61,990 nt of DNA from the NCBI GenBank assembly GCA_019739215.1, contig JAHHDR010000016.1, positions 1-61,990 of the forward strand, written 5' to 3'. The translations under genes were made by a program, and so were the position numbers. This stretch comes from Rhizobium sp. GTDB lineage: Bacteria > Pseudomonadota > Alphaproteobacteria > Rhizobiales > Rhizobiaceae. The number at the start of each line of letters is the position of its first letter. Position 1 is the first letter of the stretch. This document shows positions 18,427 to 27,680 of this stretch, in pieces. The notes beneath the pieces are model-generated. The model was not told the origin of the DNA and ran no database searches. It saw nothing but the letters and a program-made list of their open reading frames with translations.

Positions 18427-19617
18427 TCAGCCGGCGGGTTCTTCAACGGGTGTCCACTTGAAATCGTCGACGCGGCCGTCGGGCGGCGTGACCGTCTCGC
18501 CCTTCTCGATCAGTTTGTCGCGCGGCGAGCCGCCATGAGTCTTGGGCAGGGTTGCCGCATCCAGCAGCTGGGCACCGCCATCGAGATCTGGATCCATGAG
18601 GCTTATCGGCGGCACGGAGACGATGTCGGCGACTGTCGGCACGACCGCGGCCTGGTCGACATTGGCCGACGCGTTGAGCTGTGAAATCGCTGGCAAGCCG
18701 CTGCCGATCAGCTTGCGGATCGGCTTTTCGACGTAGAACGCGATCTTGCGCTTGCCGGCCCTGGTCAGGCTGAGGCCGTCGGAGCCGCGCAGGCGGACCG
18801 GTTGGCCATTGATATCCGAGCCTGTCGCGATGAACTTGCCGTTCTCGTCGGCGAAGCCGTCCCAGATATCGATGAACTCGCCGCCGGCGAACTCCGCCTT
18901 GGATCGGTAATAGTTGTTGAGCGTGGCCGCGTCGGCGCTGAGCGACGGCGACGAGAATGCCGGCAGGCCGGTCCAGACGAAGGGAATCTTGTTCTGGCGG
19001 GTGACGTCGATGATTGCAGCGACCCGCTTCTCGTACTCCACCTTCCATGGTTCCGTCTGGAACTTCTCGCGCTTGCCGTTCGCAACCATTTGCTGGCGGT
19101 CATTGGCGCCGAGCATGATCACCACAAGGGCGGGCTTCACCTCCGCGATGTGGCTCGCCAGGGTCTGTGGCCAGTCGAGGTGGTCATCACGAACCAGGCC
19201 GGATGATCCGTCCGTCTTCTTCTCGATCACGATGCCGGGATCGGAGGCGAAGGCGACGATCAGGCCGTCGGCCAGCGCGGACGCCATGAAGTCGCCGACG
19301 ACCAGAACCTTCTTGGCGTCCGCCTGCTTGACGACTTCGACCTCGGCGCCGGTCACGGACGGATCCGAGGCGGGTGCGGATTTTTTCTTGCGCGGCTTCT
19401 TCACCCGGGTCACGGAGGGGTTGCTGGTCGTGACCCGCTTTTTCCGGCCGCCAAAGATCATGTCGATGATCGAACGGCGCTCGCGGACCTCCTGGGCATG
19501 GGCAATGCCCTGATAGCGGAACGCGGGGTCAGTGACGAGGAAGGCGCAGGCCAGCGCAGACAGGACGAGCAGCCTGAGGAGGAAGGGATTTGTCCAGCCG
19601 CGCGGCAGAGTTCGCAT
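18427..19617 (-). CDS. DUF459 SGNH/GDSL-fold protein, secreted or membrane-anchored
   Basis: A 396-aa protein with an N-terminal hydrophobic segment (about residues 12-30; AHAQ near 39-42 could be a signal-peptidase site) and a basic Lys/Arg-rich linker (about 57-80). An SGNH-hydrolase-like domain of the DUF459 type spans about 100-305, so the protein probably acts in the periplasm. Strand-loop motifs are VLVVGDF (104-110) and MLGAND (168-173). The position of the canonical GDS nucleophile is Phe110, and the usual DGxH histidine is Ser283 (DGLS), so the classical Ser/His pair is not visible. The C-terminal 90 residues are poorly conserved in character. It is convergent with gltD and followed in the same direction by the transglycosylase gene behind a terminator. 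The family is known from rhizobia but its substrate is not established. Confidence 0.85.
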   Translation of the reverse strand: MRTLPRGWTNPFLLRLLVLSALACAFLVTDPAFRYQGIAHAQEVRERRSIIDMIFGGRKKRVTTSNPSVTRVKKPRKKKSAPASDPSVTGAEVEVVKQADAKKVLVVGDFMASALADGLIVAFASDPGIVIEKKTDGSSGLVRDDHLDWPQTLASHIAEVKPALVVIMLGANDRQQMVANGKREKFQTEPWKVEYEKRVAAIIDVTRQNKIPFVWTGLPAFSSPSLSADAATLNNYYRSKAEFAGGEFIDIWDGFADENGKFIATGSDINGQPVRLRGSDGLSLTRAGKRKIAFYVEKPIRKLIGSGLPAISQLNASANVDQAAVVPTVADIVSVPPISLMDPDLDGGAQLLDAATLPKTHGGSPRDKLIEKGETVTPPDGRVDDFKWTPVEEPAG

Positions 19618-19640
19618 TGTCGCCCATCCGGTATGAGAGC

Positions 19641-19667
19641 AAAAGGGCCGGTCGTTCGGCCGGCCCT
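19641..19667 (-). terminator. Rho-independent terminator of the transglycosylase gene
   Basis: An 8-bp stem of AGGGCCGG/CCGGCCCT with an 8-nt loop, followed by a T run on the minus strand, 28 nt beyond the transglycosylase stop and just upstream of the DUF459 start. Confidence 0.85.
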
Positions 19668-19695
19668 GATGCGGGGTATTATAGGGGAAGCGGGG

Positions 19696-20934
19696 CTATC
19701 GCTTCAAGGCCTTGAGCAAAGCCGCGGACGGCTTGCCGTCCGGCTCCATTCCGAATTGCTTCTGGATCGCCTCGATTGCCGCCTTGGAGCCCGATCCGAA
19801 ATTTCCATCGATGGCGCCGTCATAGTAGCCGAGCGTTTTCAACCGGGTCTGGAGCTCGAACTTCTGGTTGATATCGAGCGTACCGGCCGGCCGGGGCCAG
19901 GCCTGCGCCACGCCGGCATAGCCGGCAAGCTGGTCAGCCAGCGTGCCGACGCCGAGCGCATAGGAATCGGAGTTGTTGTAGTTCTTGATCACGAAGAAGT
20001 TCTTGGTCATCAGGAACGCCGGTCCGCTCGGTCCCGCCGGCATCTTGAGCACGGCGCGATCCTTGCCGAACTTGAAGCCATTGCCGTTGGGTCGGACGAA
20101 GCCGAGCGACTGCCATTCGGCGAGGCTCTTGCTCTTGCCTTCGTACTTTCCGGCGCCGGCCGGTGCGACGACTTCGTAGCCCCAGGTCTTGCCTTGCTGC
20201 CAGCCATTCTTCTTCAGAAGGTTGGCGGCGGTAGCGAGGGCATCCGGGATCGAGTTCCAGATGTCGCGCTTGCCATTGCCGTCGGCGTCAAAGCCATAGA
20301 GCAGGTAGCTCGTGGGAATGAACTGGGTATGACCCATGGCGCCGGCCCAGGAACCGGTCAGTTGCGACGGCTTGACGTCGCCGCGTTCGAGGATCTTGAG
20401 AGCGGCGATCAATTGCGTGCGGGCGAATTTGGCCCGGCGCTTGTCGGCATAGGCCAGCGTCGCCAGCGCCCGTGGAACACTGTGCAGCCTGTCGGGTTTC
20501 TCGAAAACCGCGCCGTAATTGCTCTCCATGGACCAGATCGCGAGAAGAATATGCTTGTCGACACCGAAATGCCGTTCGATCGCGTTCAGCGTCCGTCCGT
20601 GCTGGCGAATCATGTCCTGGCCGATGCCGACGGTGTAGGGGTTCACGCGGCTGTCGAGATAGTCCCATATCGTATGCTTGAACTCGGGTTGATAGGCAGC
20701 CTTCGTCAGCACATCGGGGTCGGGTTCGGTCACGCCCTTGAAGGCGGCGACATAAGTCGATTTGCTGATTCCCGCCTTGGCGGCGGTGGCGTAGAAACCA
20801 TTTATCCAGTTCTGGAAGCCCTTGTCCGCGTTCGCAGGCGAAGCAACAAGGAGGCAGCCCGCCGCGATGAAGGGCAGAAGGATGGTTTTCAGGGTCGATT
20901 TGCGGTCACTCTGCATTGGCATCATTCCGGTCAT
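19696..20934 (-). CDS. MltB-family lytic murein transglycosylase with peptidoglycan-binding domain
   Basis: A 412-aa periplasmic enzyme that cleaves the glycan strand of peptidoglycan to 1,6-anhydro-MurNAc ends. A signal peptide spans about residues 12-36 (ending in ASPANA). The SLT_2-type catalytic domain occupies about 38-330, with catalytic Glu137 in IWSMESNYG and the family motif MGHTQFIPTSY. A PG_binding_1 domain at about 352-410 contains LKTLGYYDGAIDGNFGSGS. The start is uncertain among ATG codons 1, 4, 5 and 7. It is divergent from galU with 148 nt between starts. An identical copy is at 1087-2325. Confidence 0.94.
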   Translation of the reverse strand: MTGMMPMQSDRKSTLKTILLPFIAAGCLLVASPANADKGFQNWINGFYATAAKAGISKSTYVAAFKGVTEPDPDVLTKAAYQPEFKHTIWDYLDSRVNPYTVGIGQDMIRQHGRTLNAIERHFGVDKHILLAIWSMESNYGAVFEKPDRLHSVPRALATLAYADKRRAKFARTQLIAALKILERGDVKPSQLTGSWAGAMGHTQFIPTSYLLYGFDADGNGKRDIWNSIPDALATAANLLKKNGWQQGKTWGYEVVAPAGAGKYEGKSKSLAEWQSLGFVRPNGNGFKFGKDRAVLKMPAGPSGPAFLMTKNFFVIKNYNNSDSYALGVGTLADQLAGYAGVAQAWPRPAGTLDINQKFELQTRLKTLGYYDGAIDGNFGSGSKAAIEAIQKQFGMEPDGKPSAALLKALKR

Positions 20935-21082
20935 GCGTTGGTCGGAGACGCGAATTTACCGTATCTGAGTCAATAAATTCTTTACCATGGAGGTGGCCTT
21001 GCGTCACCTTTTCAGAAAGAGATAGGTATTGCTTCATAGTTCCTGCAATCACGACTGTTTGATGTCTTTCGAGGAGACCTAG

Positions 21083-21967
21083 ATGACGGCTGGTAAGGTC
21101 AAAAAGGCAGTGTTTCCCGTGGCTGGTTTGGGGACCCGATTCCTTCCCGCCACCAAGGCGGTGCCGAAGGAAATGATGACGGTGGTCGACAAGCCGGTCA
21201 TCCAATACGTGGTCGAAGAGGCCATCGAGGCGGGCATCGAGCATTTCGTTTTCGTCACCGGTCGTAACAAGGGCGTGATCGAGGACTATTTCGATATCCA
21301 GTACGAACTCGAGGCCACGCTCAAGGCCCGCAACAAGAAGACGGAACTGAACGTCCTGTCCTCCATCCTGCCCAAGGCCGGCTCGACCAGCTTCACCCGG
21401 CAGCAGGAGCCGCTCGGTCTTGGCCACGCGGTCTGGTGCGCGCGCGACATCGTCGGCCACGAGCCGTTCGCGCTGCTGCTTCCCGACATGATCATGAAGT
21501 CGGAAGTCTCGTGCCTGAAAGGGATGGTGGACCTCTACGAAGTCAGCGGCGGCAATGTCATCGCGGTCGAGGAATGCGCGCCGGAACTGGCCCATCGCTA
21601 TGGCATCGTGGCGCCCGGCGAGAAGATCGGCGAGGGGTTCCGCATCACCGGCATGGTCGAGAAGCCGCCACAGGGGACCCAGCCGTCGAACTTCTTCATC
21701 AACGGACGCTATATCCTTCAGCCCGAAATATTCGAGATCCTGTCGACCCAGGAAAGCGGCGCCGGCAACGAGATCCAGCTGACAGACGGGATGCTCAAGC
21801 TGCTCAAGCAGCAGAATTTCACGGCCTATCACTATCGCGGCGAAACCTACGATACCGGCGCGAAGGATGGTTTCATCATGGCCAATGTCGCGTTCGCACT
21901 CGACCGCCCGGATATAAGGGGCCTCGTCGAGGCCGATCTGAAAGCGCTGATCTCCGCCCTGAAATAG
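21083..21967 (+). CDS. galU: UTP-glucose-1-phosphate uridylyltransferase
   Basis: Makes UDP-glucose from UTP and glucose-1-phosphate for exopolysaccharide, LPS core and glucan synthesis; cytosolic. At 294 aa it has the usual bacterial length. The nucleotidyltransferase signature [17 protein letters not shown] is at about residues 15-31, with [13 protein letters not shown] following. ATG is preceded by GAGGAGA. It is convergent with the barrel-protein gene, with only six bases between the stops, so the two transcripts must overlap or share termination. The inverted copy at 53-938 carries a one-base insertion and is frameshifted. Confidence 0.97.
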   Translation: MTAGKVKKAVFPVAGLGTRFLPATKAVPKEMMTVVDKPVIQYVVEEAIEAGIEHFVFVTGRNKGVIEDYFDIQYELEATLKARNKKTELNVLSSILPKAGSTSFTRQQEPLGLGHAVWCARDIVGHEPFALLLPDMIMKSEVSCLKGMVDLYEVSGGNVIAVEECAPELAHRYGIVAPGEKIGEGFRITGMVEKPPQGTQPSNFFINGRYILQPEIFEILSTQESGAGNEIQLTDGMLKLLKQQNFTAYHYRGETYDTGAKDGFIMANVAFALDRPDIRGLVEADLKALISALK

Positions 21968-21973
21968 AGGGGT

Positions 21974-23476
21974 TCAGCGCTTCAGCGTCAGGCCGATGCC
22001 GGCCCGGAAAATCTCGGTCGATTCGATGCCGCTCTGCTGGGTCTTTTCCCAGGAGACGTCGGTGTTGAAGTCCAGCGAGCGCGACAGGCTCCAGGTGAGG
22101 CCGGTCCCGAGCGTCAGCACCGACTGCATCGGCGTGGTTTCCTCGGAATAGTCGCGCAGTGTCAGCCCGCTCGATATCTGGCCGGTGATGTTCTGCAGGA
22201 TGACCTGGCTGAGCACCATCGTTCCGGTATAGGCCGTGCTGCCGGAGGCACCGGCGGTGGTCGTCGGTTCGATCTCCGTGCGCAGGTTGAGCGCGACATT
22301 GGTGCCCCGATAGGGCGACCAGATGGCATTGCCGTCAATCGTGGCGGCCGAGATCGATTTCAGCGCCGCATCGTCGAAATCCGCGACCAGATAGCCGCCG
22401 GCGAGTTCGCCCCTGAGCTTCTCGCCGAAATCCGTCTCAAGGCCGGCCTTCATCGCATAGAGGTCGGCATCCCGCACATAGCCCGCGGCATCCCTGTGCT
22501 CGTCGTAGAGCGTGCGGCCATAGGAGGCCTCGAGAAAGGGGATGAGAGCGGGAGAGAGTTCGTAGCCGAGGCGACCGCGGACGCGGGCCGTGTTGTTGTC
22601 GCGCGCCGACTGGTCGATCAGCAGGCCATCGGCAAGGACGGCGTTGCCGTAGGTCTCGCGCGTGAAATCGATTCCTGCCGTGGTGCGCAGCACGCCGAGG
22701 TCGCGCATGACCTCGGCGCTGGCGGTGTATTCGTTGACCTCGGATTGCGTGACGGCGTTGGCCAGCGCATTGGGATCACCGATCTCCTCCCGGCTGAGCG
22801 AATAGCCGGCGCGCAGTGTGGCGGTGGTCTCGTCGGACAGGTCGAGCCGCAGTTCAGCCTGTATCTTGCCTTCGGGGTCGTCCTGCCGCACGCCGGACAG
22901 GGTCTTTTCCCAGGTGCCCTCGGCATCGATGCGCAACTGGTGCAGCGACCAGTCCGACGTCAGCGAGGTGCGCAGGCCGGAGCGGAGATAGGTGCGCGAA
23001 GTCTTCTCTCCGCCCGTCGTGGTTCGTTCGGAGCCGATGGTCTCCGTCAGCGACGGCCGGAGGATGAAGGAGCCGACCCGGACGCCCTGGGCATCGTTCC
23101 AGCCCTCCTTCGTCGCGGTTCGCAGGCCATCGACCGTGGTTTCCCGCATGTTCTGCCGGCGCAGTTCCTGCAGGGCCTCCTGGTCGAGGATATCGGAGGG
23201 ATCGGAAAGCGGCGTGTCGAGCAGTGTCCGCGGCAGGGCCGAGCTTTCCTGTTCCAGTTCATCGACCTGTTCAGGGTCCAGGGGGTCGACTGCGGCTTCG
23301 CGCTCGCTGTCGGGGGCCAGGCGCGACTCGTTGGCGAGGGTGGTTCGGGTATCCGTCGCGGTTGCGGACTGCGCCGATGCCGACCCGGAGGTCAGGAGGA
23401 GAGCCACATGCGCGGTCAGCACGCCGGCGCAGAGCGCGGCGATTGGTCTATGGCGCATGGTCAGGCTTGATATCAT
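21974..23476 (-). CDS. Outer-membrane beta-barrel protein, BBP2_2 (porin-like) family
   Basis: A 500-aa protein with a signal peptide (about residues 7-36, ending SASA before Q) and an acidic, Ser/Glu-rich periplasmic stretch (about 37-120). The rest shows alternating polar/apolar strands rich in Tyr, Thr, Leu and Gly, typical of a barrel (VGSFILRPSLTETIGSE at about 136 onward). The chain ends in LTLKR rather than the usual aromatic residue. Proteins of this type are common next to envelope genes in Rhizobiales; transport function is unknown. A second start at codon 7 is possible. This gene is intact at the boundary of palindrome I (about 22020), and its last codons recur at 1-46. Confidence 0.82.
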   Translation of the reverse strand: MISSLTMRHRPIAALCAGVLTAHVALLLTSGSASAQSATATDTRTTLANESRLAPDSEREAAVDPLDPEQVDELEQESSALPRTLLDTPLSDPSDILDQEALQELRRQNMRETTVDGLRTATKEGWNDAQGVRVGSFILRPSLTETIGSERTTTGGEKTSRTYLRSGLRTSLTSDWSLHQLRIDAEGTWEKTLSGVRQDDPEGKIQAELRLDLSDETTATLRAGYSLSREEIGDPNALANAVTQSEVNEYTASAEVMRDLGVLRTTAGIDFTRETYGNAVLADGLLIDQSARDNNTARVRGRLGYELSPALIPFLEASYGRTLYDEHRDAAGYVRDADLYAMKAGLETDFGEKLRGELAGGYLVADFDDAALKSISAATIDGNAIWSPYRGTNVALNLRTEIEPTTTAGASGSTAYTGTMVLSQVILQNITGQISSGLTLRDYSEETTPMQSVLTLGTGLTWSLSRSLDFNTDVSWEKTQQSGIESTEIFRAGIGLTLKR

Positions 23477-23707
23477 GAATGTGGCCGCGAACTCACTCGA
23501 TCCTTACCCATTCGTAAAGGACCAAGGTTAACCATTCGTTGCCAAGCCGGGCCGGCGGCGACCACAAATCTGTCGCGTTTTTCGGCAAAGGCTCGCCGCG
23601 CGGTGCGGCCGGCGCGCGCACCCGGACGCCGAGGCGGAGCCGCGAAAGATGCGGGTAGGGGGCAAATCTGCTCTGGACAGGCGGGAAAGAAAGAGTAAAT
23701 CACGGGC

Positions 23708-24703
23708 ATGAGCGAAAATGTGCTGAAACTTCCCGAGACCGACGCGGCGCGTTCCGCGCTCAGGACCATCAAGGCGGAGAAGTCCGGGCTCACCGATCTC
23801 GAGCGTGCGCTGGGCAATGGCCTGTCCGTGCCGTTCACCGATGCGGTCCGCAAGATCCGGGCGACGCCGGGCCGGGTGATCGTGACGGGAATCGGCAAGA
23901 GCGGTCATGTCGGCGCCAAGGTCGCGGCGACATTTGCCTCGACCGGGACACCGGCCTTCTTCGTGCATCCCGTCGAGGCCAATCACGGCGACCTCGGGAT
24001 GATCACGACCCGCGATGCCATCATGGCGCTGTCCTGGAGCGGCGAGACCTCGGAGCTTCAAGGCATCGTCTCCTATTCGCGGCGCTTTTCCATTCCGCTG
24101 ATCGCCATCACTTCCGGCGAGAATTCGACGCTGGCGCGCGAGGCCGACATCGTGCTCTGCCTGCCGAAGTCTCAGGAGGCCTGCCCGCACGGGCTGGCGC
24201 CGACCACCTCGGCGCTGATGCAGCTTGCCATCGGCGATGCGCTGGCCGTCGCCCTGCTCGAGGCACGCGGCTTTTCGGCGATCGATTTCAAGACCTTCCA
24301 TCCCGGCGGCAAGCTGGGAGCGACGCTCAGCCATGTCGGCGACGTCATGCACAAGGACGACGAGATTCCGCTCGTGCCTGCCGGAACCGATATGCGCGGC
24401 GCCGTGATGATGCTGTCCGCCAAGCGGTTCGGCTGCGTCGGGGTTCTCGGCGATGACGGTCGTCTGGCCGGAATCGTCACCGACGGCGACATCGCACGTC
24501 ATCTCGACAAGAACCTCGTCGAACTGAAGGTCGACGAGATCATGACGCGCAATCCCAAGACCGTGCGCCCATCGACTCTGGCGACCAGCGCCATGGGCCT
24601 GCTCAACCTCCACAACATCTCGGCGCTGTTCGTCACCGACGACGACAAGCGGGTCGTCGGTGTTGTGCATTTCCATGACCTGCTGAAGATCGGCGTCGCC
24701 TGA
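23708..24703 (+). CDS. kdsD: D-arabinose-5-phosphate isomerase (KpsF/GutQ family)
   Basis: Interconverts ribulose-5-phosphate and arabinose-5-phosphate, the first committed step towards Kdo for lipid A-core; cytosolic. The 331-aa chain has a SIS sugar-isomerase domain (about 40-175, with TGIGKSGHVGAK, HPVEANHGDLG and LSWSGET) and two CBS domains (about 205-325, MHKDDEIPLVP and MTRNPKTV). It stands divergent from the barrel gene with 231 nt between starts; I see no clear promoter there. The next gene is tail-to-tail with no base between stop codons. Confidence 0.95.
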   Translation: MSENVLKLPETDAARSALRTIKAEKSGLTDLERALGNGLSVPFTDAVRKIRATPGRVIVTGIGKSGHVGAKVAATFASTGTPAFFVHPVEANHGDLGMITTRDAIMALSWSGETSELQGIVSYSRRFSIPLIAITSGENSTLAREADIVLCLPKSQEACPHGLAPTTSALMQLAIGDALAVALLEARGFSAIDFKTFHPGGKLGATLSHVGDVMHKDDEIPLVPAGTDMRGAVMMLSAKRFGCVGVLGDDGRLAGIVTDGDIARHLDKNLVELKVDEIMTRNPKTVRPSTLATSAMGLLNLHNISALFVTDDDKRVVGVVHFHDLLKIGVA

Positions 24704-25417
24704 TCAGGGCTTTGCCATGACGCGGAACTGGTTTCCGAGCCAGCCCATGGTGAAGTCGTGGGTGGCGCTGGCGGCGTAATCCTCTGAAATTCCCGGTCCC
24801 ATGAGGCTGATCTGCAGGGATTGGCCGTTGAGCGTGACCTCGGCGCGGTAGGTGCCAAAGGGCACGCCGGTCACCACCAGGCCTTCGCCGGTCGGACGAA
24901 CCGTCCGGACGATTGTCTGACCGGTGGCGGTGTTGGTCAGCGTGACCTCGGCGCCAAGGAGATCGATATCCGTCTCGATCGACCGTTCGAGGACGAAGAT
25001 GCCGCCATTGCCATAGGGGTCGTCCGGGGCGCTCTCATAATAGCCGCCCGTGAAATCGCGGACAACGTCTTCATGGCTGCCGAAGGTGCTGTCGTCTTGC
25101 GCGCGGAAATCGAGATTGATGCTGCGCCCGCCATCGACCACGACCTGATAGGCATGGGCCATATAGATGCCGGGCGGCAGGCTCTCGGTGGAGATCTCGT
25201 AGCGGCCGCTTTCATCCGTGATCGCCGTTTGCTTGATGCTCTCGCCGCCATAGGGCAGGTCGTCGGCATTGTAGGTCTGAAAGACGACCTCGACATTGAC
25301 GCCGGCCAGCGGGGCGCCGCTTCGGTCGGTCACAAGCCCGGTAACGGTACCAGCGGATGCTGCCTGGGCCGAGGCCACGAGCATGGCCGCCCCGATGATG
25401 AGGGTTTTGAAATTCAT
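24704..25417 (-). CDS. Secreted protein with carboxypeptidase-regulatory-like (Cna-B-like) fold
   Basis: A 237-aa protein with a clear signal peptide (residues 1-22, ending ASA before GTVTG). The segment GTVTGLVTDRSGAPLAGVNVEV with DESGRYEISTESLPPGIYMAHA downstream is the usual pattern of a carboxypeptidase regulatory-like domain (about 23-105). The second half (about 150-237) repeats the logic with AEVTLTNTATGQ and GVPFGTYRAEVTLNG. No enzymatic motif is visible. Function is unknown; a periplasmic or surface scaffold is likely. Its stop codon directly abuts that of kdsD. Confidence 0.7.
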   Translation of the reverse strand: MNFKTLIIGAAMLVASAQAASAGTVTGLVTDRSGAPLAGVNVEVVFQTYNADDLPYGGESIKQTAITDESGRYEISTESLPPGIYMAHAYQVVVDGGRSINLDFRAQDDSTFGSHEDVVRDFTGGYYESAPDDPYGNGGIFVLERSIETDIDLLGAEVTLTNTATGQTIVRTVRPTGEGLVVTGVPFGTYRAEVTLNGQSLQISLMGPGISEDYAASATHDFTMGWLGNQFRVMAKP

Positions 25418-25442
25418 AAGAGTCTCGTGGAAACGGAAGGGT

Positions 25443-25901
25443 TCAGTCGGCCTCGACCTTGAGGTCGCTGCCGTCGTTCGACAGGACGCGGACGCGACTG
25501 CCGGCGGGAAGGTCGGGACCGTTGACGATCCAGATCGTGTCGCCGATCTTAATCCGGCCGCGGCCGTTGTGGATCGGGTCGATCAGGTCGGCCGTGCGGC
25601 CGATCAGGCTGGCGCCGCGATTGTTCAGCGTCGGTTCTTCCGACTGGTTGCGGCTGCGGTTGAGCCAACGTCGGCCGAGCCAGAGGCTGAGGACGGCGAG
25701 TGCCGCAAAGGTCAGCCACTGCACCTCCCACACCCACCAGCCGGTTTCCCAGAACATGTTGGACAGCAGGCCGGTGGCGAGACCCGCGACGCCGACCCAG
25801 ACCAGGACATTGCCGGGCACCACGATCTCGGCCACCAGGAGCACGATGCCGAGGATCCACCAGGCCCAGGGGCCGGCTTCCTTGATCAGCGTGACGATCA
25901 T
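25443..25901 (-). CDS. NfeD-family membrane protein
   Basis: 152 aa with three hydrophobic helices (about residues 11-35, 37-50 and 60-78) and a C-terminal OB-fold (about 90-150; [15 protein letters not shown] and [13 protein letters not shown]). It is the short NfeD form that pairs with stomatin-like SPFH proteins in inner-membrane microdomains. The start overlaps the stop of the SPFH gene by four bases (ATGA), so translation is coupled. Confidence 0.9.
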   Translation of the reverse strand: MIVTLIKEAGPWAWWILGIVLLVAEIVVPGNVLVWVGVAGLATGLLSNMFWETGWWVWEVQWLTFAALAVLSLWLGRRWLNRSRNQSEEPTLNNRGASLIGRTADLIDPIHNGRGRIKIGDTIWIVNGPDLPAGSRVRVLSNDGSDLKVEAD

Positions 25902-26953
25902 GACTGATCACCCTGAGGGCCGGGGCGGATGACGAAGGGGTTTGCCTGCGCGGTGGCGGTACTACTGGTGCTGACGCCGGGCGTCGAGCGTGTGGTCGGC
26001 CGCGGTGTCGTGGGCGAGCCGCCGCCATCGCCGAAAACTTCCTTGGCAATGGCGCCGATGCCGCCCAGAGAACCGATCAGCGAAGAGGCTTCGAGCGGCA
26101 TCAACACGATCTTGGAATTGCCGGCGGTGCCGATCGCGGTTAGGGCTTCGGTGTATTTCTGGGCAATGAAGTAGTTCAGCGCCTGCACGTTGCCGGCGCC
26201 GATGGCGTCCGACACCATCTGCGTTGCCTTGGCTTCGGCTTCGGCCAGGCGTTCGCGCGCCTCAGCCTCGCGATAGGCGGCTTCGCGCTCGCCCTCGGCC
26301 TTGAGGATGGCGGCCTGCTTGAGGCCTTCGGCCTTGAGGATCTGGGCGTTTCGGGTGCCCTCGGCCTCGAGAACCAGCGCGCGCTTCTCGCGCTCGGCCT
26401 TCATCTGCCGTGCCATCGAATCGATCAGGTTCTGCGGCGGGGAAATGTCCTTGATCTCGACCCGGGTGATCTTGATGCCCCAGGGATTGGCGGCTTCGTC
26501 GACCGTGCGCAGCAGCCGCTCGTTGATCGTGTCGCGGTTGGAGAGCAGTTCGTCGAGGTCCATCGATCCCATGACCGAGCGGATATTGGTCATGGTCAGG
26601 TTGAGCAGCGCCTGGTTGAGGTCGGAGATCTGGTAGGCGGCCTGGGCAGCGTTCATCACCTGGTAGAAGGCCACGGCGTCGGCCTTGACGCTGGCATTGT
26701 CCTTGGTGATGACTTCCTGCGTCGGCACGTCGAGAACCTGCTCCATCATGTTGAGTTTGGCGCCGATCGTCTCGAAATAGGGGATGATGAAGTTGAGGCC
26801 CGGATGCAGGGTCCTGGTGTATTTCCGGAAGAATTCGACCGTATAGTTATAGCCCTGCGGCACTGTCTTGATGCCGGCCCAGAGTGTCAGGATAACAAGT
26901 ACGACGAGTCCTATGACGACCCAGTCGAAGCCCGAAAACGATCCCAAGTCCAT
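25898..26953 (-). CDS. SPFH/band 7 (stomatin/QmcA-like) membrane protein
   Basis: 351 aa: one N-terminal transmembrane helix (about residues 9-29), a band 7 domain (about 30-190, with [28 protein letters not shown] start), and a long Ala/Glu/Lys-rich coiled coil (about 190-255) that drives oligomerisation. A Gly/Pro/Thr-rich tail ends the chain. Such proteins organise membrane microdomains and often work with NfeD and membrane proteases. The gene is the first of a two-gene operon with nfeD. Confidence 0.92.
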   Translation of the reverse strand: MDLGSFSGFDWVVIGLVVLVILTLWAGIKTVPQGYNYTVEFFRKYTRTLHPGLNFIIPYFETIGAKLNMMEQVLDVPTQEVITKDNASVKADAVAFYQVMNAAQAAYQISDLNQALLNLTMTNIRSVMGSMDLDELLSNRDTINERLLRTVDEAANPWGIKITRVEIKDISPPQNLIDSMARQMKAEREKRALVLEAEGTRNAQILKAEGLKQAAILKAEGEREAAYREAEARERLAEAEAKATQMVSDAIGAGNVQALNYFIAQKYTEALTAIGTAGNSKIVLMPLEASSLIGSLGGIGAIAKEVFGDGGGSPTTPRPTTRSTPGVSTSSTATAQANPFVIRPGPQGDQS

Positions 26954-27106
26954 GTGTCCCTCCGAATTGATTCACGTTCCGCGCATGAGCGCGCATCATA
27001 CATGAAACGTTGGTATGGATGGGTTTATTTGCAATAGTGCGACTGTTGACGCGAGATTCGTGTCGAAGTCCCTTCCTGTGGAAGTCCAGGTCGGAGGAAG
27101 CATTCA

Positions 27107-27667
27107 ATGTCCGACGATGACATGATCTGTCGTCCGCTGAGGCAGATGGCGCGCAATGCTCTGCTGTCCAATCGCCGCCTCGACATTGCCTGCATGGCGC
27201 TCGCGCCCGGCGAATGGGAGGCGCCGCGCATATCGTTCTTTCCGTCGCTCAAGGAGACCATGGTCCATCTCCTGAATGCCGACCGCTGGTATGCCGACAT
27301 GATCCGCGGCAGCCGGCCCGGCATCCCGGTGGCGGAGGGCAATCGCGCGACGCCAACGGATTTCGCGTCCGAGCGGGCGACAGTCGATGGCTGGATGGTG
27401 GCATTCTGCGAGGATCTGAGCGCGAGTGAACTGTCGCGCGAGATCATCAACCACTGGCCGGACCGCACTTTCACGGAAACGCTTGCCGATACTCTGCTGC
27501 ACGTCTTCCTGCACGGCCAGCATCACCGCGGCCAGATCCATGCCATGCTTGCAGGATCGAGCGTAGCGCCGCCTCAACTCGACGAGTTCATCCAGGCGAA
27601 TGTCCCCGATCTTAGGGCGCCCGACCTTGCCGCGCTTGGCTGGGACGAGGCATGGCTGACGCGATAG
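27107..27667 (+). CDS. DinB-family putative metal-binding four-helix protein
   Basis: 186 aa with the DinB/DUF664 arrangement: His54 in the second helix (MVHLLNADRWY) and His136/His140 in LHVFLHGQHHRGQIH, the expected metal-ligand triad of this fold. Bacterial members are often thiol-dependent transferases or stress proteins; the actual reaction cannot be told from sequence. The start is preceded by GGAGGAAG. It is convergent with hemH, 13 nt between stops. Confidence 0.85.
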   Translation: MSDDDMICRPLRQMARNALLSNRRLDIACMALAPGEWEAPRISFFPSLKETMVHLLNADRWYADMIRGSRPGIPVAEGNRATPTDFASERATVDGWMVAFCEDLSASELSREIINHWPDRTFTETLADTLLHVFLHGQHHRGQIHAMLAGSSVAPPQLDEFIQANVPDLRAPDLAALGWDEAWLTR

Positions 27668-27680
27668 GTAGCGGGTCCGG

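Noticed and set aside
18395..18440. Terminator between gltD and the DUF459 gene
   Set aside because: CCCGCCG/CGGCGGG can pair, but the loop is long, the T tract poor, and the stem overlaps the DUF459 stop region; too weak to call.
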